NCBI RefSeq assembly: GCF_029689945.1
Contig: NZ_CP121451.1
Span: forward strand, 868,001 to 932,000
From: Paenibacillus amylolyticus
GTDB taxonomy: Bacteria; Bacillota; Bacilli; Paenibacillales; Paenibacillaceae
DNA length: 64,000 nt
Reading direction: 5' to 3'
Shown: in pieces, positions 54,302 to 64,000 of the stretch
How the letters are laid out: the number at the start of each line of letters is the position of its first letter
Numbering within the stretch: the stretch's first letter is position 1
Program-made: the position numbers and the translations under genes
The notes under the pieces: generated by a model
Seen by the model: the letters and a program-made list of their open reading frames with translations, nothing else
Database searches by the model: none
Told to the model about the DNA's origin: nothing

Positions 54302-54334
54302 TTCACAAAAAAAGAGAGCCCAAGGGCTCTCTTT
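54302..54334 (-). terminator. Terminator after recR
   Basis: AAAGAGAGCCC/GGGCTCTCTTT with a two-base centre (54311-54334) followed by TTTTTTTGTG on the minus strand, about 70 bases past the recR stop. It separates recR from yaaL-bofA. Confidence 0.85.
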
Positions 54335-54402
54335 GCACATCGAAACGTATTTAGCATTCGAAGTTACCAAGGAAGTATACTGCGTAATACAAATTAACTA
54401 CA

Positions 54403-55002
54403 CTAACGCATCTCCCTGCGCCCTTCCAACGCTTTGGAAAGGGTAACTTCATCCGCATACTCAAGATCGCCGCCTACAGGCAATCCATGCGCTATCCGGG
54501 TCACACTGATCTCAAACGGACGCACCAAACGGGAGATATACATTGCTGTAGCCTCACCCTCGATATTGGGGTTCGTCGCTAAGATGATTTCTTTTATACG
54601 TTCATCACTTAATCGAATCAGGAGTTCCTTCAATCGAATATCGTCTGGGCCAATTCCCTCCATAGGTGAAATCGCACCCTGTAACACGTGATAGTATCCA
54701 TCGAACTCCTTGGTGCGCTCCATGGCCACCAGATCCTTCGAATCCTGAACTACACAGATGACAGAGCCATCCCTGGACTTATCCTGACAGATGCGACACG
54801 GGTCCGTATCGGTGATGTTACAACATACAGAACAGTAATGAAGATTACGCTTCACACTTACGAGTGCTTTGGCAAAATCAATGACGTCATCTTCCTTCAT
54901 GTTAAGCACATGAAAAGCTAAACGCGCTGCCGTCTTGGGACCTACACCCGGCAACCGGGTGAAGGCATCAATCAGCTTGGCTATTGGTTCGGGATAATAC
55001 AA
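54403..55002 (-). CDS. recR: Recombination protein RecR
   Basis: RecR works with RecO and RecF to load RecA on gapped DNA. The 199 residues show the helix-hairpin-helix [15 protein letters not shown], a four-cysteine zinc finger ([16 protein letters not shown]), and the Toprim domain ([31 protein letters not shown]). Translation starts at TTG (55002), with AAAGGAG upstream. It is 35 bases downstream of ybaB in the dnaX-ybaB-recR unit. Confidence 0.97.
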   Translation of the reverse strand: MYYPEPIAKLIDAFTRLPGVGPKTAARLAFHVLNMKEDDVIDFAKALVSVKRNLHYCSVCCNITDTDPCRICQDKSRDGSVICVVQDSKDLVAMERTKEFDGYYHVLQGAISPMEGIGPDDIRLKELLIRLSDERIKEIILATNPNIEGEATAMYISRLVRPFEISVTRIAHGLPVGGDLEYADEVTLSKALEGRREMR

Positions 55003-55037
55003 TCGATTGCGTCTCCTTTGACAGGATCAATTTTTAA

Positions 55038-55349
55038 TTAAAATAATCCCGGAATATTCATGCCACCTGTGAACTTGCCCATATCCTTGTTGGCAATCTC
55101 ATCAGCTTTGGCCATTGCATCATTAACAGCTGTCATAACAAGATCCTGCAGCATCTCAACATCTTCCGGATCTACCGCTTCAGGTTTGATCGTGATCGCA
55201 AGCAATTTCTTGTGTCCGTTAACTTCAGCCGTCACTACACCGCCACCAGATGTTCCTTGGACTGTTTTGTCCGCCAGTTCCTCTTGAGCCTTCAGCATCT
55301 GCTCCTGCATTTTCTTCACTTGTTTCATCATTTGGTTCATGTTATTCAT
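55038..55349 (-). CDS. ybaB: YbaB/EbfC family nucleoid-associated protein
   Basis: The 103-residue protein is made of N- and C-terminal helices around a beta core ([20 protein letters not shown]) and carries a Met-rich N-terminus. The family forms a tweezer-like dimer that binds DNA. Location between dnaX and recR is conserved across bacteria. GGAGATG precedes the start. Confidence 0.95.
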   Translation of the reverse strand: MNNMNQMMKQVKKMQEQMLKAQEELADKTVQGTSGGGVVTAEVNGHKKLLAITIKPEAVDPEDVEMLQDLVMTAVNDAMAKADEIANKDMGKFTGGMNIPGLF

Positions 55350-55391
55350 AATTTGTTCATCTCCTTTGTTATGGTTATCGCGCTATGCGCA

Positions 55392-57137
55392 TTATTCTTT
55401 GATCACTACAAGGTCCTCGCCAAAGAGCTGGATAGCTTCATCAATCCAAGGCTGCTTGTCGCCTGAACCGCCGTCTTCATGCTCAGGTTCAAGCTTAAAA
55501 TCCTCCTTTGGCGCATCAGAAGCTCCCTCCATTGCTCCGGTCCAGTCTTTGAGCATCATCGTCACCAATCGTGCCGGACGCCCAAGCTGTTCGGACAACA
55601 CCCGCTCAATGACTTCGCGGTTCGCCTGCTTCTCCGTTGTTTCACGGTGAATGTTGTTTTTAAAGGCAACCAGCACATTGTCTTCTAACAAGGATACAGG
55701 CTCACCATCCACAAACCAGGCGTGAACGGTAACCCTTTCTTCTTTCACTCGTTGCAGAATCTGACTCCATTTTTTGCTGATCTCTGCGAACTCAGGAGCT
55801 CCCTTGCGCGCAACATACTGATCCAACTGTGCGGGAAGCTTCGCAGGCGAGTTGCCTCTCGATACAGGGGCTCGTGTTGCCGGACGTGATGGAGCGTTTG
55901 ATGCACCTTCCCCGCCAGACAATCCACTCTTGAGTGCACGATCCAACTTCTTCTCCAATTCAGCAAGTTGCTGCTTCAGGCGGTTGATCTCTCCCCCATC
56001 AGCAGATGCTGCTTGAGCTGAAGACCCTGCCTGAACAGAAGCCTCACCTTGAGCTGGAATACTGCACAGTTTAAGCAACGCAACTTCAAATAATGTCTGT
56101 GGCTGAACTGCATATTTCATTTCACTCTGGTACCGATTAAGGGTGTCAATCATGTGGAATAGTTGCTCCCTGGTGAATGATTCCGCCATATCACGAAAAG
56201 ATTCTGGATTAAGCACCCGGTCCGTCAGCTTATCTGCATCAGGCACCATCTTAATCATAAGCAAATCACGGAAATAATACAGCAGATTCTCCATGCACTT
56301 GTCTGCACTCTTTCCTTCATGCATGAAACCTTCAATCATCTGCAGAATATGACCAACATCACCCTTGAGCAGCGAAGCAGCCAGACTGGCAAATTGCTCT
56401 GAAGCAATCCCACCCGTCATGTCCATGACCTGCTGGTACGTTACTCGACCATCCGTAAATGAAGAGATCTGATCCAGCACACTAAGTGCATCCCTCATTC
56501 CACCGTCCGATAAACGGGCAATGTATTGAAGCGCATCCTGGTCAGCTTCCATGCCTTCCTGTTCACAGATCAATGTAAGTCTTGCTGTCTGCTCTTCCAG
56601 GGAAACCCGGCGAAAATCAAATCGCTGACAGCGCGATATAATCGTAGCCGGAAGGCGATGCGGTTCCGTTGTTGCCAAAATAAACATCACATGTGGCGGC
56701 GGCTCCTCCAATGTTTTGAGTAAAGCATTGAATGCCTCCGTCGTCAGCATGTGCACTTCATCAATAATATAGACTTTCTGCCGGACTTCGGTTGGCGCAT
56801 ATTTAACCTTTTCCCGAAGATCACGGATCTCTTCAACGCCCCGGTTGGATGCAGCATCAATCTCCTGCACATCCATCACAGCGCCGGTCGTAATTCTCCG
56901 GCAAGCTTCACACTCGTTACAAGGTTCAGGCGCAGGCCCACGTTCGCAGTTTACAGCTTTGGCCAAAATCTTGGCAGCACTTGTCTTCCCCGTTCCTCTG
57001 GGCCCGCTAAATAAGTAGGCATGGGAAGTCCGCTGTTCACGAATCGCGTTCTGCAAGGTCTGAATAATATGCTGTTGCCCCACCATATCTTGAAACGACT
57101 GGGGACGCCAAGCCCGGTATAACGCGATATGCTCCAT
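55392..57137 (-). CDS. dnaX: DNA polymerase III subunit gamma/tau
   Basis: DnaX is the clamp-loader ATPase and organiser of the replicase. The 581 residues show Walker A GPRGTGKT at 45-52, the zinc module CERGPAPEPCNECEAC, Walker B VYIIDEVHML, sensor 1 ATTEPHRLPATIISRCQRF, and a C-terminal tau region after a coiled-coil linker (EINRLKQQLAELEKKLDRAL). I saw no obvious slippery sequence for a separate gamma. It lies between the SRP RNA and ybaB. Confidence 0.97.
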   Translation of the reverse strand: MEHIALYRAWRPQSFQDMVGQQHIIQTLQNAIREQRTSHAYLFSGPRGTGKTSAAKILAKAVNCERGPAPEPCNECEACRRITTGAVMDVQEIDAASNRGVEEIRDLREKVKYAPTEVRQKVYIIDEVHMLTTEAFNALLKTLEEPPPHVMFILATTEPHRLPATIISRCQRFDFRRVSLEEQTARLTLICEQEGMEADQDALQYIARLSDGGMRDALSVLDQISSFTDGRVTYQQVMDMTGGIASEQFASLAASLLKGDVGHILQMIEGFMHEGKSADKCMENLLYYFRDLLMIKMVPDADKLTDRVLNPESFRDMAESFTREQLFHMIDTLNRYQSEMKYAVQPQTLFEVALLKLCSIPAQGEASVQAGSSAQAASADGGEINRLKQQLAELEKKLDRALKSGLSGGEGASNAPSRPATRAPVSRGNSPAKLPAQLDQYVARKGAPEFAEISKKWSQILQRVKEERVTVHAWFVDGEPVSLLEDNVLVAFKNNIHRETTEKQANREVIERVLSEQLGRPARLVTMMLKDWTGAMEGASDAPKEDFKLEPEHEDGGSGDKQPWIDEAIQLFGEDLVVIKE

Positions 57138-57256
57138 GATGCGTTACCTTCCTTCCACTTCGCATTCGAGTCCTTTGTCGTTCCCCCATTATACTATATT
57201 CCAGGGTGAATCCAAACTTTATCTGACTCATTCATGCGTGGTTTTTTAAGACATAT

Positions 57257-57293
57257 CAAAAAGACCTCTGCATACATACAACTGCAAAGGTCT
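57257..57293 (-). terminator. Terminator after the SRP RNA
   Basis: AGACCTTTGCA pairs with TGCAGAGGTCT around a ten-base loop and is followed by TTTTGAT on the minus strand. Confidence 0.8.
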
Positions 57294-57311
57294 CTACATT
57301 TAAATGGTAAG

Positions 57312-57579
57312 CCGTGCACCTGCTATCGATATTCGCGATCCAAGTGGCACCCCTAAACAATAGCTCGGGCTAGGCAACCCTCCGGCACAAGAGTGATCTC
57401 ACTTATGGCTGCTTCCTTCCGGACCTGACCAGGTTCATGAGTACTCATTGCGGAGGACCCAACCGTCAACACCACGTTTAGGGACCAAACCTCACATCGA
57501 CAAAACCTCTAGCAGGAATTCAACCTCGCTATAGCGGATTGCGAGTTACAGGACACCGCTACCTCCCCATCTAGCACGG
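57312..57579 (-). ncRNA. ffs: Signal recognition particle RNA, large Firmicute type (scRNA)
   Basis: The core helix-8 motif GGTCAGGTCCGGAAGGAAGC is preceded by TCATGAACCTG and flanked by long complementary arms. The total length of about 270 bases, with an Alu-like domain, is the Bacillus type. The position next to dnaX is conserved. Exact ends are estimated. Confidence 0.93.
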
Positions 57580-57656
57580 TAAGAAATAGTATAACGTAAG
57601 GTTATCCAAATTGCAACCAGAAGGAACGTGGAGACAATTGTGATGACATAAAACAT

Positions 57657-57686
57657 ATAAAAACCCCTGCCAGATCAGCAGGGGTG
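57657..57686 (-). terminator. Terminator after rpmE
   Basis: ACCCCTGC/GCAGGGGT with a seven-base loop followed by TTTTATATG on the minus strand, 42 bases past the rpmE stop. Confidence 0.85.
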
Positions 57687-57727
57687 TGTTGGATGCAATT
57701 AGCAGACAACTTCCAGGAATTGTCCTA

Positions 57728-57925
57728 TTATATTCCGTATTTCTTCTTGAAACGATCAACACGGCCGCCGGCATCGATAAACTTCTGTTTACCTGTGAAG
57801 AACGGGTGGCACGCGGAGCAAATCTCTACACGAAGTCCGTCTTTAACCGAACCTGTCTCAAAAGTATTCCCGCAAGCGCAAGATACCTGACCAATCGTGT
57901 ATTTAGGATGAATTGCTTCTTTCAT
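57728..57925 (-). CDS. rpmE: 50S ribosomal protein L31, zinc-binding type
   Basis: The 65-residue protein has the four zinc ligands Cys16, Cys18 (CACGNTF) and Cys36, Cys39 (ICSACHPFF) of the C+ RpmE form. In Bacillus this form is replaced by the zinc-free YtiA under zinc starvation. AAAGGTG precedes the start. It is downstream of the radical SAM gene and rho. Confidence 0.97.
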   Translation of the reverse strand: MKEAIHPKYTIGQVSCACGNTFETGSVKDGLRVEICSACHPFFTGKQKFIDAGGRVDRFKKKYGI

Positions 57926-58027
57926 TACCTTTCACCTCTTTCCGCCCTGAGCCTCAAGCGGACCCAGAGTAAATGGCATAACTCTGAGATTATAACATGG
58001 CCTCGTGCCTGTTGCAATCCATAATTA

Positions 58028-59302
58028 TTAAGAGGTAATTAACCGTTTTGGACGTGCCATTCCTGCTGGTGGAACATGGGTATATGATCCGATCACAACA
58101 TCTGGCAACTCGTCTTCAAAGATCTCAATCATCTGCTTCATACCCAAGATATCACCTTGAGCCGGCGGGATTAATTCCAGATAGCTCTCCGGGTCGATGT
58201 TGAGATTACGCATCTGAATCAAGCGCAGATCGGTTCTTCTCGCAAACTCAATCATCGCCTCAATCTCTTCCTCACGATCTGTTACGCCAGGGAAGATCAA
58301 ATAGTTAATGGAGGTGTATACACCCTGCTGCGCTGCGTATTTCATTGACTTTTCAACATTGGCCAAGGTATAACCACGCGGTTTATAGTATGCATTATAG
58401 TGGTCATCCAGAGCACTAATTGTACTTACACGCATCAGATCCAATCCAGCATCCACAATACCTCTAATGTGATCATTCAGACCGGCATTGGTATTAATGT
58501 TGATATACCCCATGTCCGTTATGGAACGCACTTCGCGAATGGCTTCAATAATCAGTTTGGCCTGCGTGGAAGGCTCCCCTTCACAACCTTGTCCAAAGCT
58601 AATGATGGATTCCGGTGTCTTCAGGTGCTCCAGCATAACCTCCACAATCTCATCCACACGTGGCCGGAAGTTCATACGTGTCTGCGGGGAGACAAAGCCG
58701 CTATCATCCGGTTGCTCAGAGATGCACCCGAAACAACCTGCATTGCAGGAATAGGATACCGGCACTCCACCTTCCCAACGATTCAGGAACGTGTTCGATG
58801 ATGTTAGACATTCATATCCAAGTGCACAGTTGGATAGATGGGTGTATAGGCGGTTCTCCGGGTATTGCTCTGTCAACCGTTTAACCCCGGAACGCACATC
58901 GTCACGATCACAGTTGAGCGGATTCCATTGGTCAGGACTATCCGATTTCGCAGCTGTGACATAGAAACCGCCATCTTTCCAGACTACTGCGGAGTAGCCG
59001 AACAACGGCAACTTATACTCCTTATCTGTCTTCACATAACCAGGGAGACACAAACGCGTGAATCCTTGGGGAAGCAAAGCACCTACAGCCTGTGTATCCG
59101 TTGGCATTGGCAGCATCTCACCGGTATCCGGGTCCATACCAATAGGCCGGGTGCTAGGGAGGCCAACCAATGTTGCGCCCTCTGGCAAGGGAATTAACTC
59201 ATCTTCCATAATCTCAACGATCATATCTCCACTGCGGGCAAGCCCGTACAGGGATGGGTGATCAAATACATTACCTTTTTCATCTGCGTATACTAAATAC
59301 AT
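58028..59302 (-). CDS. Radical SAM protein of unknown function
   Basis: The 424-residue protein has the radical SAM cluster motif at Cys186, Cys190 and Cys193 (SYSCNAGCFGC, the standard CX3CX2C) and SAM-site elements ISFGQGCEGEPSTQ and NINTNAG. An N-terminal domain of about 170 residues precedes it and includes Cys131, Cys159 and Cys165 (CALGYEC), which might bind a second cluster. It lacks a SPASM tail. It lies between rho and rpmE, with no sign of a peptide substrate gene or partner. I cannot name the reaction. Confidence 0.85.
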   Translation of the reverse strand: MYLVYADEKGNVFDHPSLYGLARSGDMIVEIMEDELIPLPEGATLVGLPSTRPIGMDPDTGEMLPMPTDTQAVGALLPQGFTRLCLPGYVKTDKEYKLPLFGYSAVVWKDGGFYVTAAKSDSPDQWNPLNCDRDDVRSGVKRLTEQYPENRLYTHLSNCALGYECLTSSNTFLNRWEGGVPVSYSCNAGCFGCISEQPDDSGFVSPQTRMNFRPRVDEIVEVMLEHLKTPESIISFGQGCEGEPSTQAKLIIEAIREVRSITDMGYININTNAGLNDHIRGIVDAGLDLMRVSTISALDDHYNAYYKPRGYTLANVEKSMKYAAQQGVYTSINYLIFPGVTDREEEIEAMIEFARRTDLRLIQMRNLNIDPESYLELIPPAQGDILGMKQMIEIFEDELPDVVIGSYTHVPPAGMARPKRLITS

Positions 59303-59401
59303 GATGTTCTCCTCACATCTATTGGGTTAAACCTAACGACGAGTGTATTGTACCATTCACAGCAATGCTGCAAAAAAAGAAATTGATTAGTCGAACGCCA
59401 C

Positions 59402-60726
59402 TTAGTTTGATGTACCTGATGTAGCTGTCTGCCTAGGTGTGCGACGGGTTGTTGTTGTTCCCGAATTGCTTGTCGGACTGTTACCCGCGTTATCAAAAGC
59501 AGCCAGGAACTCGGCATTCGTTTTGCTGTTACGAAGTTTTTTCAGGAAACCTTCAACAAAGTCATGGGAGTCATTCATATTCTTGCGAATCGCCCAAATT
59601 GTATCCAGTTCTTCTTTGCTGAGCAGTACTTCTTCACGACGCGTACCGGAGCGACGAATGTCGATCGCAGGGAAAATACGACGTTCTGCCAGTTTGCGAT
59701 CCAAATGAAGCTCCATGTTTCCTGTACCTTTAAACTCCTCATAAATGACATCATCCATACGTGATCCCGTGTCAATTAATGCCGTTGCCAGGATCGTCAA
59801 GCTTCCGCCTTCTTCCACATTCCGCGCTGAACCAAAGAAACGTTTCGGACGATGGAATGCGGCTGGATCAATACCACCACTAAGTGTACGACCGGATGGT
59901 GGAATAACCAGGTTATATGCACGGGCAAGACGCGTAATGCTATCCAGCAGGATAACAACATCTTTTTGGCTTCAACGAGACGAAGCGCACGCTCAAGTAC
60001 CAATTCCGCCACCTTGATATGATTCTCAGGCAGTTCATCAAATGTCGAAGCCACAACTTCCCCTTTTACAGAACGCGACATATCCGTTACTTCCTCTGGA
60101 CGTTCATCAATCAACAGGACAAACAGTTCAATTTCAGGATTGTTAGTTGAGATGCTGTTGGCAATTTCTTTGAGGAGAAGTGTTTTACCCGCTTTGGGAG
60201 GTGCTACGATCAATCCGCGCTGTCCCAATCCTACCGGGGCGAGCACATCCATAATTCGTGTGGACAAATGGTTGGGGGATGTTTCGAGAACCAGTTTTTT
60301 CTGCGGATACAGTGGGGTTAATGCCGGGAAGTGAAGCCGCTCTGCAGCCGCCGATGGATTCTCACCGTTTACAGCATTGACTTGCAACAAACCGAAGTAT
60401 CTCTCGTTTTCCTTAGGCGTTCTACACTTACCTGATACGAGGTCACCTGTTCTTAGGTCAAACTTGCGTATCTGAGAAGCTGAGATGTAGATGTCTTCCG
60501 TACTTGGCAAGTAGTTAATCGGCCGTAGAAAACCGTAACCTTCAGGTAAAATCTCGAGTACACCTTGCATGAACATCAGGCCACTCTGTTCCGCTTGTGC
60601 ACGTAGTATGGCAAAGATTAATTCTTTCTTTTTTAACGTACCATAGTAAGGTATCTGATATTTTTTGGCCAGTTTGTAAAGGTCCGTTAGTTTCATTTCT
60701 TCCAAATCGGAAATTTGTAGATCCAT
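59402..60726 (-). CDS. rho: Transcription termination factor Rho, frameshifted in this sequence
   Basis: Rho is the hexameric RNA helicase that ends transcription. The N-terminal part shows [20 protein letters not shown], the cold-shock RNA-binding site [20 protein letters not shown], and Walker [14 protein letters not shown]. The frame breaks at 59963-59967; adding one A gives [20 protein letters not shown] and the Q/R-loop region [15 protein letters not shown], ending at 59402. Corrected length is 441 residues, with a Thr/Ser-rich tail of about 25 residues. It lies upstream of the radical SAM gene. Confidence 0.95.
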
Positions 60727-61188
60727 ATAATAACCACCTATTCAATTAATAAGTCCGTGTGATGGATAGTTTCGCTAGATGTTCCGGCTATAGATTGCGG
60801 CATCTGCCACAATCTCTTCTGTCCATTGTACGGAATGTAACCGTTATAATGCAAATACTTGTCTTTGAGTGTAAGTTTCCGGGTGGGATAGCCAACATTC
60901 GGCGAGATCCGCTATTGAGTGAACGATGCATTGAGGCGATCAATCCGGATAGACCGGCTATGGAGCGCAGTTCAAACAAAACCGGGGGTTGGGGATGAGA
61001 AATGATGTTCTTACAGCCATATGAAGTTTAATTCAAAAAAAGACCCTCCGGTAAAGGAAACAGGAACATTTCGTTTTATGCCGGAGAGACTGAGAACTCT
61101 ATTAAAACAGGTTTGCCTAAACATCAGAAAGATATGCAGTTCAGTTAAAATAAACCAGTGTGTACCCGAATTCTGCACACGCTTCCTG
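60727..61188. other. Intergenic region between rho and murA
   Basis: About 460 bases without a supported gene. Short open frames on both strands (for example 60759-60998 plus and 60788-60979 minus) lack ribosome-binding sites and family features. Promoter elements for rho should be here but none is clear. Confidence 0.45.
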
Positions 61189-62442
61189 TTAATCCGTTTC
61201 CCGCCATACATCTGCACCGAGCAGGCGCAGATTAGTAACCAGATGATCATAACCACGGTCAATATATTCGACACCAGTTACTTCAGTCACACCTTCACTG
61301 ACGGTAAGACCCGCTATCACCAGCGCTGCTCCAGCGCGAAGATCGGATGCTTTTACTTTGGCCGCATTTAATGCACTGCCTTCGATAATCGCCGACCGTC
61401 CTTCGACTCGAATCTTTGCGCCCATCCGTACCAACTCAGGCACATGCTTAAACCGATTGCTATATACAAAGTCGCTCAGGACACTCACACCGGTTGCCTG
61501 TGTTAAAACACTCGTCATTGGTGACTGTAGATCGGTTGGAAAACCAGGATACACCAGTGCCTTCACATCAACATGATTATAGTTCGGTTTGCCAATAACA
61601 CGTATACTTTCATCCAATTCTTCAATGCCAACACCCATCTCCAACAGCTTTGCCGTTAAAGCTTCCAGGTGTTTGGGAATCACATTGTCAATCAGAACAT
61701 CTCCGCGCGTCGCCGCTGCAGCGATCATATACGTACCTGCTTGGATACGGTCTGGAATGATGGAATAACGGCAACCTTTCAGCTCCGCGACCCCTTCAAT
61801 ACGGATCGTTTCGGTACCTGCACCCTTGATGCTGGCACCCATGGAATTCAAAAGTGTTGCTACATCTATAATCTCAGGCTCTTTAGCCGCGTTTTCGATA
61901 ATTGTAGAGCCTTTGGCACGAGTAGCCGCCAGCATGATATTAATGGTTGCGCCGACACTACTTACATCAAGATAGATCTTTGCTCCGCGCAGCTCTTTGG
62001 CATGCAAATGAATGGAGCCATGTTCGTTTGTTACGGTTGCGCCAAGCGCTTCAAATCCTTTGATATGTTGATCAATTGGACGAGGCTCAAAATTACAGCC
62101 CCCTGGTAAACCTATGGTCGCTTCTTTGAAGCGTCCTAGCAATGCACCCATCATATAATATGAAGCGCGAAGCTTCTTCACGGGACCATTCGGCATAGGA
62201 ATGGATTTGATATCAGAAGGGTCTATCTTCATCTGACTGCCTTCCCAAGTCACACGTGCTCCGAGTTCCTCCAAAATTTCTGCATAAACCGCCACATCAC
62301 TCAAAAGCGGCAGGTTGTCCAACACGACTTCTGACTCGGCAAGCAATGCTGCAGGAATAAGCGCAATGGCGCTGTTCTTGGCGCCGCTTATAGTTACAGT
62401 TCCCTGTAACGGACGTCCGCCACTAATCATTAATTTTTCCAT
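61189..62442 (-). CDS. murA: UDP-N-acetylglucosamine 1-carboxyvinyltransferase (MurA)
   Basis: MurA starts peptidoglycan synthesis by adding enolpyruvate from PEP to UDP-GlcNAc; fosfomycin targets its Cys. The 417 residues show Lys22 ([14 protein letters not shown]), the catalytic Cys116 in [16 protein letters not shown], and [13 protein letters not shown]. Its site next to fba and spo0F corresponds to murZ (murAB) of Bacillus, so it is probably the second MurA of this organism. The start at 62442 is chosen because the upstream 15 codons are not family-like. Confidence 0.94.
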   Translation of the reverse strand: MEKLMISGGRPLQGTVTISGAKNSAIALIPAALLAESEVVLDNLPLLSDVAVYAEILEELGARVTWEGSQMKIDPSDIKSIPMPNGPVKKLRASYYMMGALLGRFKEATIGLPGGCNFEPRPIDQHIKGFEALGATVTNEHGSIHLHAKELRGAKIYLDVSSVGATINIMLAATRAKGSTIIENAAKEPEIIDVATLLNSMGASIKGAGTETIRIEGVAELKGCRYSIIPDRIQAGTYMIAAAATRGDVLIDNVIPKHLEALTAKLLEMGVGIEELDESIRVIGKPNYNHVDVKALVYPGFPTDLQSPMTSVLTQATGVSVLSDFVYSNRFKHVPELVRMGAKIRVEGRSAIIEGSALNAAKVKASDLRAGAALVIAGLTVSEGVTEVTGVEYIDRGYDHLVTNLRLLGADVWRETD

Positions 62443-62524
62443 AAAGCTTAATGTCCCCCTACGTGTTTTGCAGCCGATGAACGGCAATACGTGCTGATGG
62501 CTTCCGATGTAGAAATAAGGTGTG

Positions 62525-62567
62525 AAAATGGAAAGACACCGGCTAGGCGGTGTTTTTCCATTTCACA
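62525..62567. terminator. Terminator after fba
   Basis: AAATGGAAA-ACACCG pairs with CGGTGT-TTTTCCATTT, with T-runs on both strands. On the minus strand it begins about 22 bases after the fba stop. Confidence 0.75.
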
Positions 62568-62589
62568 GTATGGAACTGGTAAAGATAAA

Positions 62590-63444
62590 TTACGCTTTGT
62601 TGTTGGAACCAAACTCGCGGATTTTACCTTTAACGGTTTCTTTGATTGCATCACGGCCTGGTACGATGAACGTACGTGGATCGTAAGCATCTGGTTTAGC
62701 TGCAAGCACTTCACGAACCACTTTGGAGAACGCAATTTGGTTCTCTGTGTTTACGTTGATTTTCGATGTACCCAGGGAAATGGCTTTGTCGATGTCGTGT
62801 TTAGGAATACCTGTACCACCGTGCAATACGAGTGGAACTTGTACCGCGTCACGAACTTCTTCCATTTCTTTGAAGCCCAGGTTAGGCTCGCCATGGTAAG
62901 GACCGTGTACAGAACCAAGAGCAGGTGCCAATGTGTCGATACCTGTTTCTTTAACGATACGGATACACTCGTTCAGGTCAGCGTACATGATTCCGCCGAT
63001 AACGTCGTCTTCTTGTCCGCCTACTGTACCTACTTCAGCTTCTACAGAAACGCCTTTAGCGTGTGCATATTCTACAACTTTTTTAGTCATTTCGATGTTT
63101 TCATCGATAGAGTGGTGGGAACCGTCGATCATAACGGATGTAAATCCAGCATCGATCGCTTCTTTACACTTGTCGAAGCTTGAACCGTGGTCCAGGTGAA
63201 TAGCAACTGGTACGGAGATTTTCATGTCGTGAACGAGTCCTTCTACCATTTTAACTACAGTGTAGAAGCCGCCCATGTGACGCGCTGCGCCTTCGGATAC
63301 GCCCAGGATTACTGGGGATTTTTCTTCTTCAGCAGCACCAAGAATCGCTTGAGTCCACTCAAGGTTATTGATGTTGTATTGACCAACTGCATATTTTCCT
63401 TCAAGTGCTTTGTTCAACATGTCTGTCATAGATACTAATGGCAT
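62590..63444 (-). CDS. fba: Fructose-bisphosphate aldolase, class II
   Basis: This 284-residue zinc aldolase cleaves fructose 1,6-bisphosphate. Visible are the catalytic Asp85 and zinc His86 (AIHLDHGSS), [14 protein letters not shown], and the zinc/substrate loops [13 protein letters not shown] and [16 protein letters not shown] precedes the start. An extended -10 promoter is seen upstream. The gene order spo0F-fba-murA matches Bacillus. Its product makes or consumes the CggR inducer. Confidence 0.97.
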   Translation of the reverse strand: MPLVSMTDMLNKALEGKYAVGQYNINNLEWTQAILGAAEEEKSPVILGVSEGAARHMGGFYTVVKMVEGLVHDMKISVPVAIHLDHGSSFDKCKEAIDAGFTSVMIDGSHHSIDENIEMTKKVVEYAHAKGVSVEAEVGTVGGQEDDVIGGIMYADLNECIRIVKETGIDTLAPALGSVHGPYHGEPNLGFKEMEEVRDAVQVPLVLHGGTGIPKHDIDKAISLGTSKINVNTENQIAFSKVVREVLAAKPDAYDPRTFIVPGRDAIKETVKGKIREFGSNNKA

Positions 63445-63680
63445 GGTTTCAATCCTCCTAGGGGTTTGGGTTGTGTCTATGGTTTTTAGCCGAAATCACA
63501 TACGGGCTTATTATACCACATCCCATGTCAAATACTAAACAAGCATTTGCAAAAATGCTGTGCTTTGCAGCACAGTTTTCATAGACACCGCTTTATAACT
63601 TCCTCATTTCCAATATTCCCCGGATGAAGGAGTGAAATACCCCGTTATCCCACCAAGTACCTTCTATGTTCTCCACACGC
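63445..63680. promoter_or_regulatory. Upstream region of fba with extended -10 promoter
   Basis: TGGTATAAT on the minus strand (-10 at 63510-63515) is an extended -10 about 65 bases before the start. Upstream of it a CTGTGCT/AGCACAG hairpin (63558-63575) is followed by TTTTT, a second terminator-like element behind spo0F. Confidence 0.6.
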
Positions 63681-63705
63681 AAAAAAATCCTGTATCAACA
63701 GGATT
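63681..63705 (-). terminator. Terminator after spo0F
   Basis: AATCCTGT/ACAGGATT followed by TTTTTTGCG on the minus strand. The stem begins at the spo0F stop codon. Confidence 0.85.
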
Positions 63706-64000
63706 CAGCTGCATTTATTGGCAGTACCATTGCGAAGTTGCATATTCACAGCCACTCGCATCTCGTCGATATCAAACGGTTTCGTAAAGTGCATGAGCGC
63801 CCCGAGATCCGTGGCTTCCTTAATCATGTCCAGTTCACCATAAGCAGTCATCATGATCACTTTGATATCCGGATCAATTTCTTTAATATGCTTTAGAATT
63901 TCCAGACCGTCCATTCCAGGAATCTTCATATCGAGCAATACCAGATCAGGCTTGTCATTATTTACAATCTCCAGAGCAACCTTGCCGTTGGGTGCTTGAA
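63705..64000 (-). CDS. spo0F: Sporulation phosphorelay response regulator Spo0F, C-terminal part (cut by window edge)
   Basis: The visible 98 residues are the receiver domain lacking its first helix and strand. The phosphorylated Asp is in [18 protein letters not shown]; the conserved Thr and Lys are in [13 protein letters not shown] and [12 protein letters not shown]. No output domain follows, as in Bacillus Spo0F, which carries phosphate between sensor kinases and Spo0B. The N-terminus lies outside the window. Confidence 0.93.
   Translation of the reverse strand, partial: QAPNGKVALEIVNNDKPDLVLLDMKIPGMDGLEILKHIKEIDPDIKVIMMTAYGELDMIKEATDLGALMHFTKPFDIDEMRVAVNMQLRNGTANKCS

Noticed and set aside
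59402..60726. rho as a true pseudogene
   Set aside because: Both halves are fully conserved and meet at an A-run where one added base restores the family sequence; the same pattern recurs in nine other genes of the window.

Overview
The window looks like a chromosomal segment of a Gram-positive, spore-forming Firmicute, most likely Paenibacillus. Evidence: spo0F and bofA, the large Bacillus-type SRP RNA, the rapZ-yvcK-whiA and hprK-lgt-ppaX gene orders, CggR and CtsR operators, and many carbohydrate ABC-transport proteins of the LplB/YtcP type. Almost every gene is on the minus strand. The plus-strand exceptions are a tRNA-Arg, clpP and a small lipoprotein gene. No prophage, insertion sequence, CRISPR array or defence island is visible. 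The window is mainly housekeeping, and I do not see a clear new biological system in it.

Layout: 1-1300 holds the start of rnr (cut by the window edge) and secG. 1400-8870 is the lower-glycolysis operon cggR-gap-pgk-tpiA-gpmI-eno, with a readable CggR operator and promoter. 9176-10200 holds tRNA-Arg and clpP with a CtsR box. 10256-12441 encodes two secreted proteins. 12599-15966 is an HPr-like gene followed by whiA-yvcK-rapZ. 16018-21482 holds glucokinase, a permease-like membrane protein, trxB and a TPR/HTH protein. 22286-31560 is a carbohydrate uptake cluster: an enzyme of unknown specificity, a sugar isomerase/epimerase, two permeases, a binding lipoprotein and a membrane AraC regulator. 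31815-40786 is a PRPP synthetase followed by a complete histidine operon (hisZGDBHAF-IE-J). 41190-47209 holds hprK-lgt-ppaX-acetyltransferase, an MsmX-type ATPase and a PucR/CdaR-type regulator. 47303-53515 is an rRNA operon in the order 16S-5S-tRNA-Ile-tRNA-Ala-23S followed by eight tRNAs. 53636-57579 is bofA-yaaL-recR-ybaB-dnaX-SRP RNA. 57728-64000 is rpmE, a radical SAM protein, rho, murA, fba and a partial spo0F.

The genes connect around carbon control. CggR governs the glycolytic operon. HprK phosphorylates an HPr-like protein encoded at the usual Crh position, and a near-consensus cre site lies in front of the sugar-binding lipoprotein gene. MsmX could energise the sugar permeases, whose cluster has no ATPase. 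The PRPP synthetase makes the substrate that HisG/HisZ consume.

A caution about the data: ten genes, including near-universal ones such as rho, lgt, hisA, hisH and yvcK, carry single-base frameshifts, mostly one-base losses in short homopolymer runs. They read through perfectly when one base is restored. I treat these as sequencing errors and give full-length spans for the genes; they should not be read as true pseudogenes.
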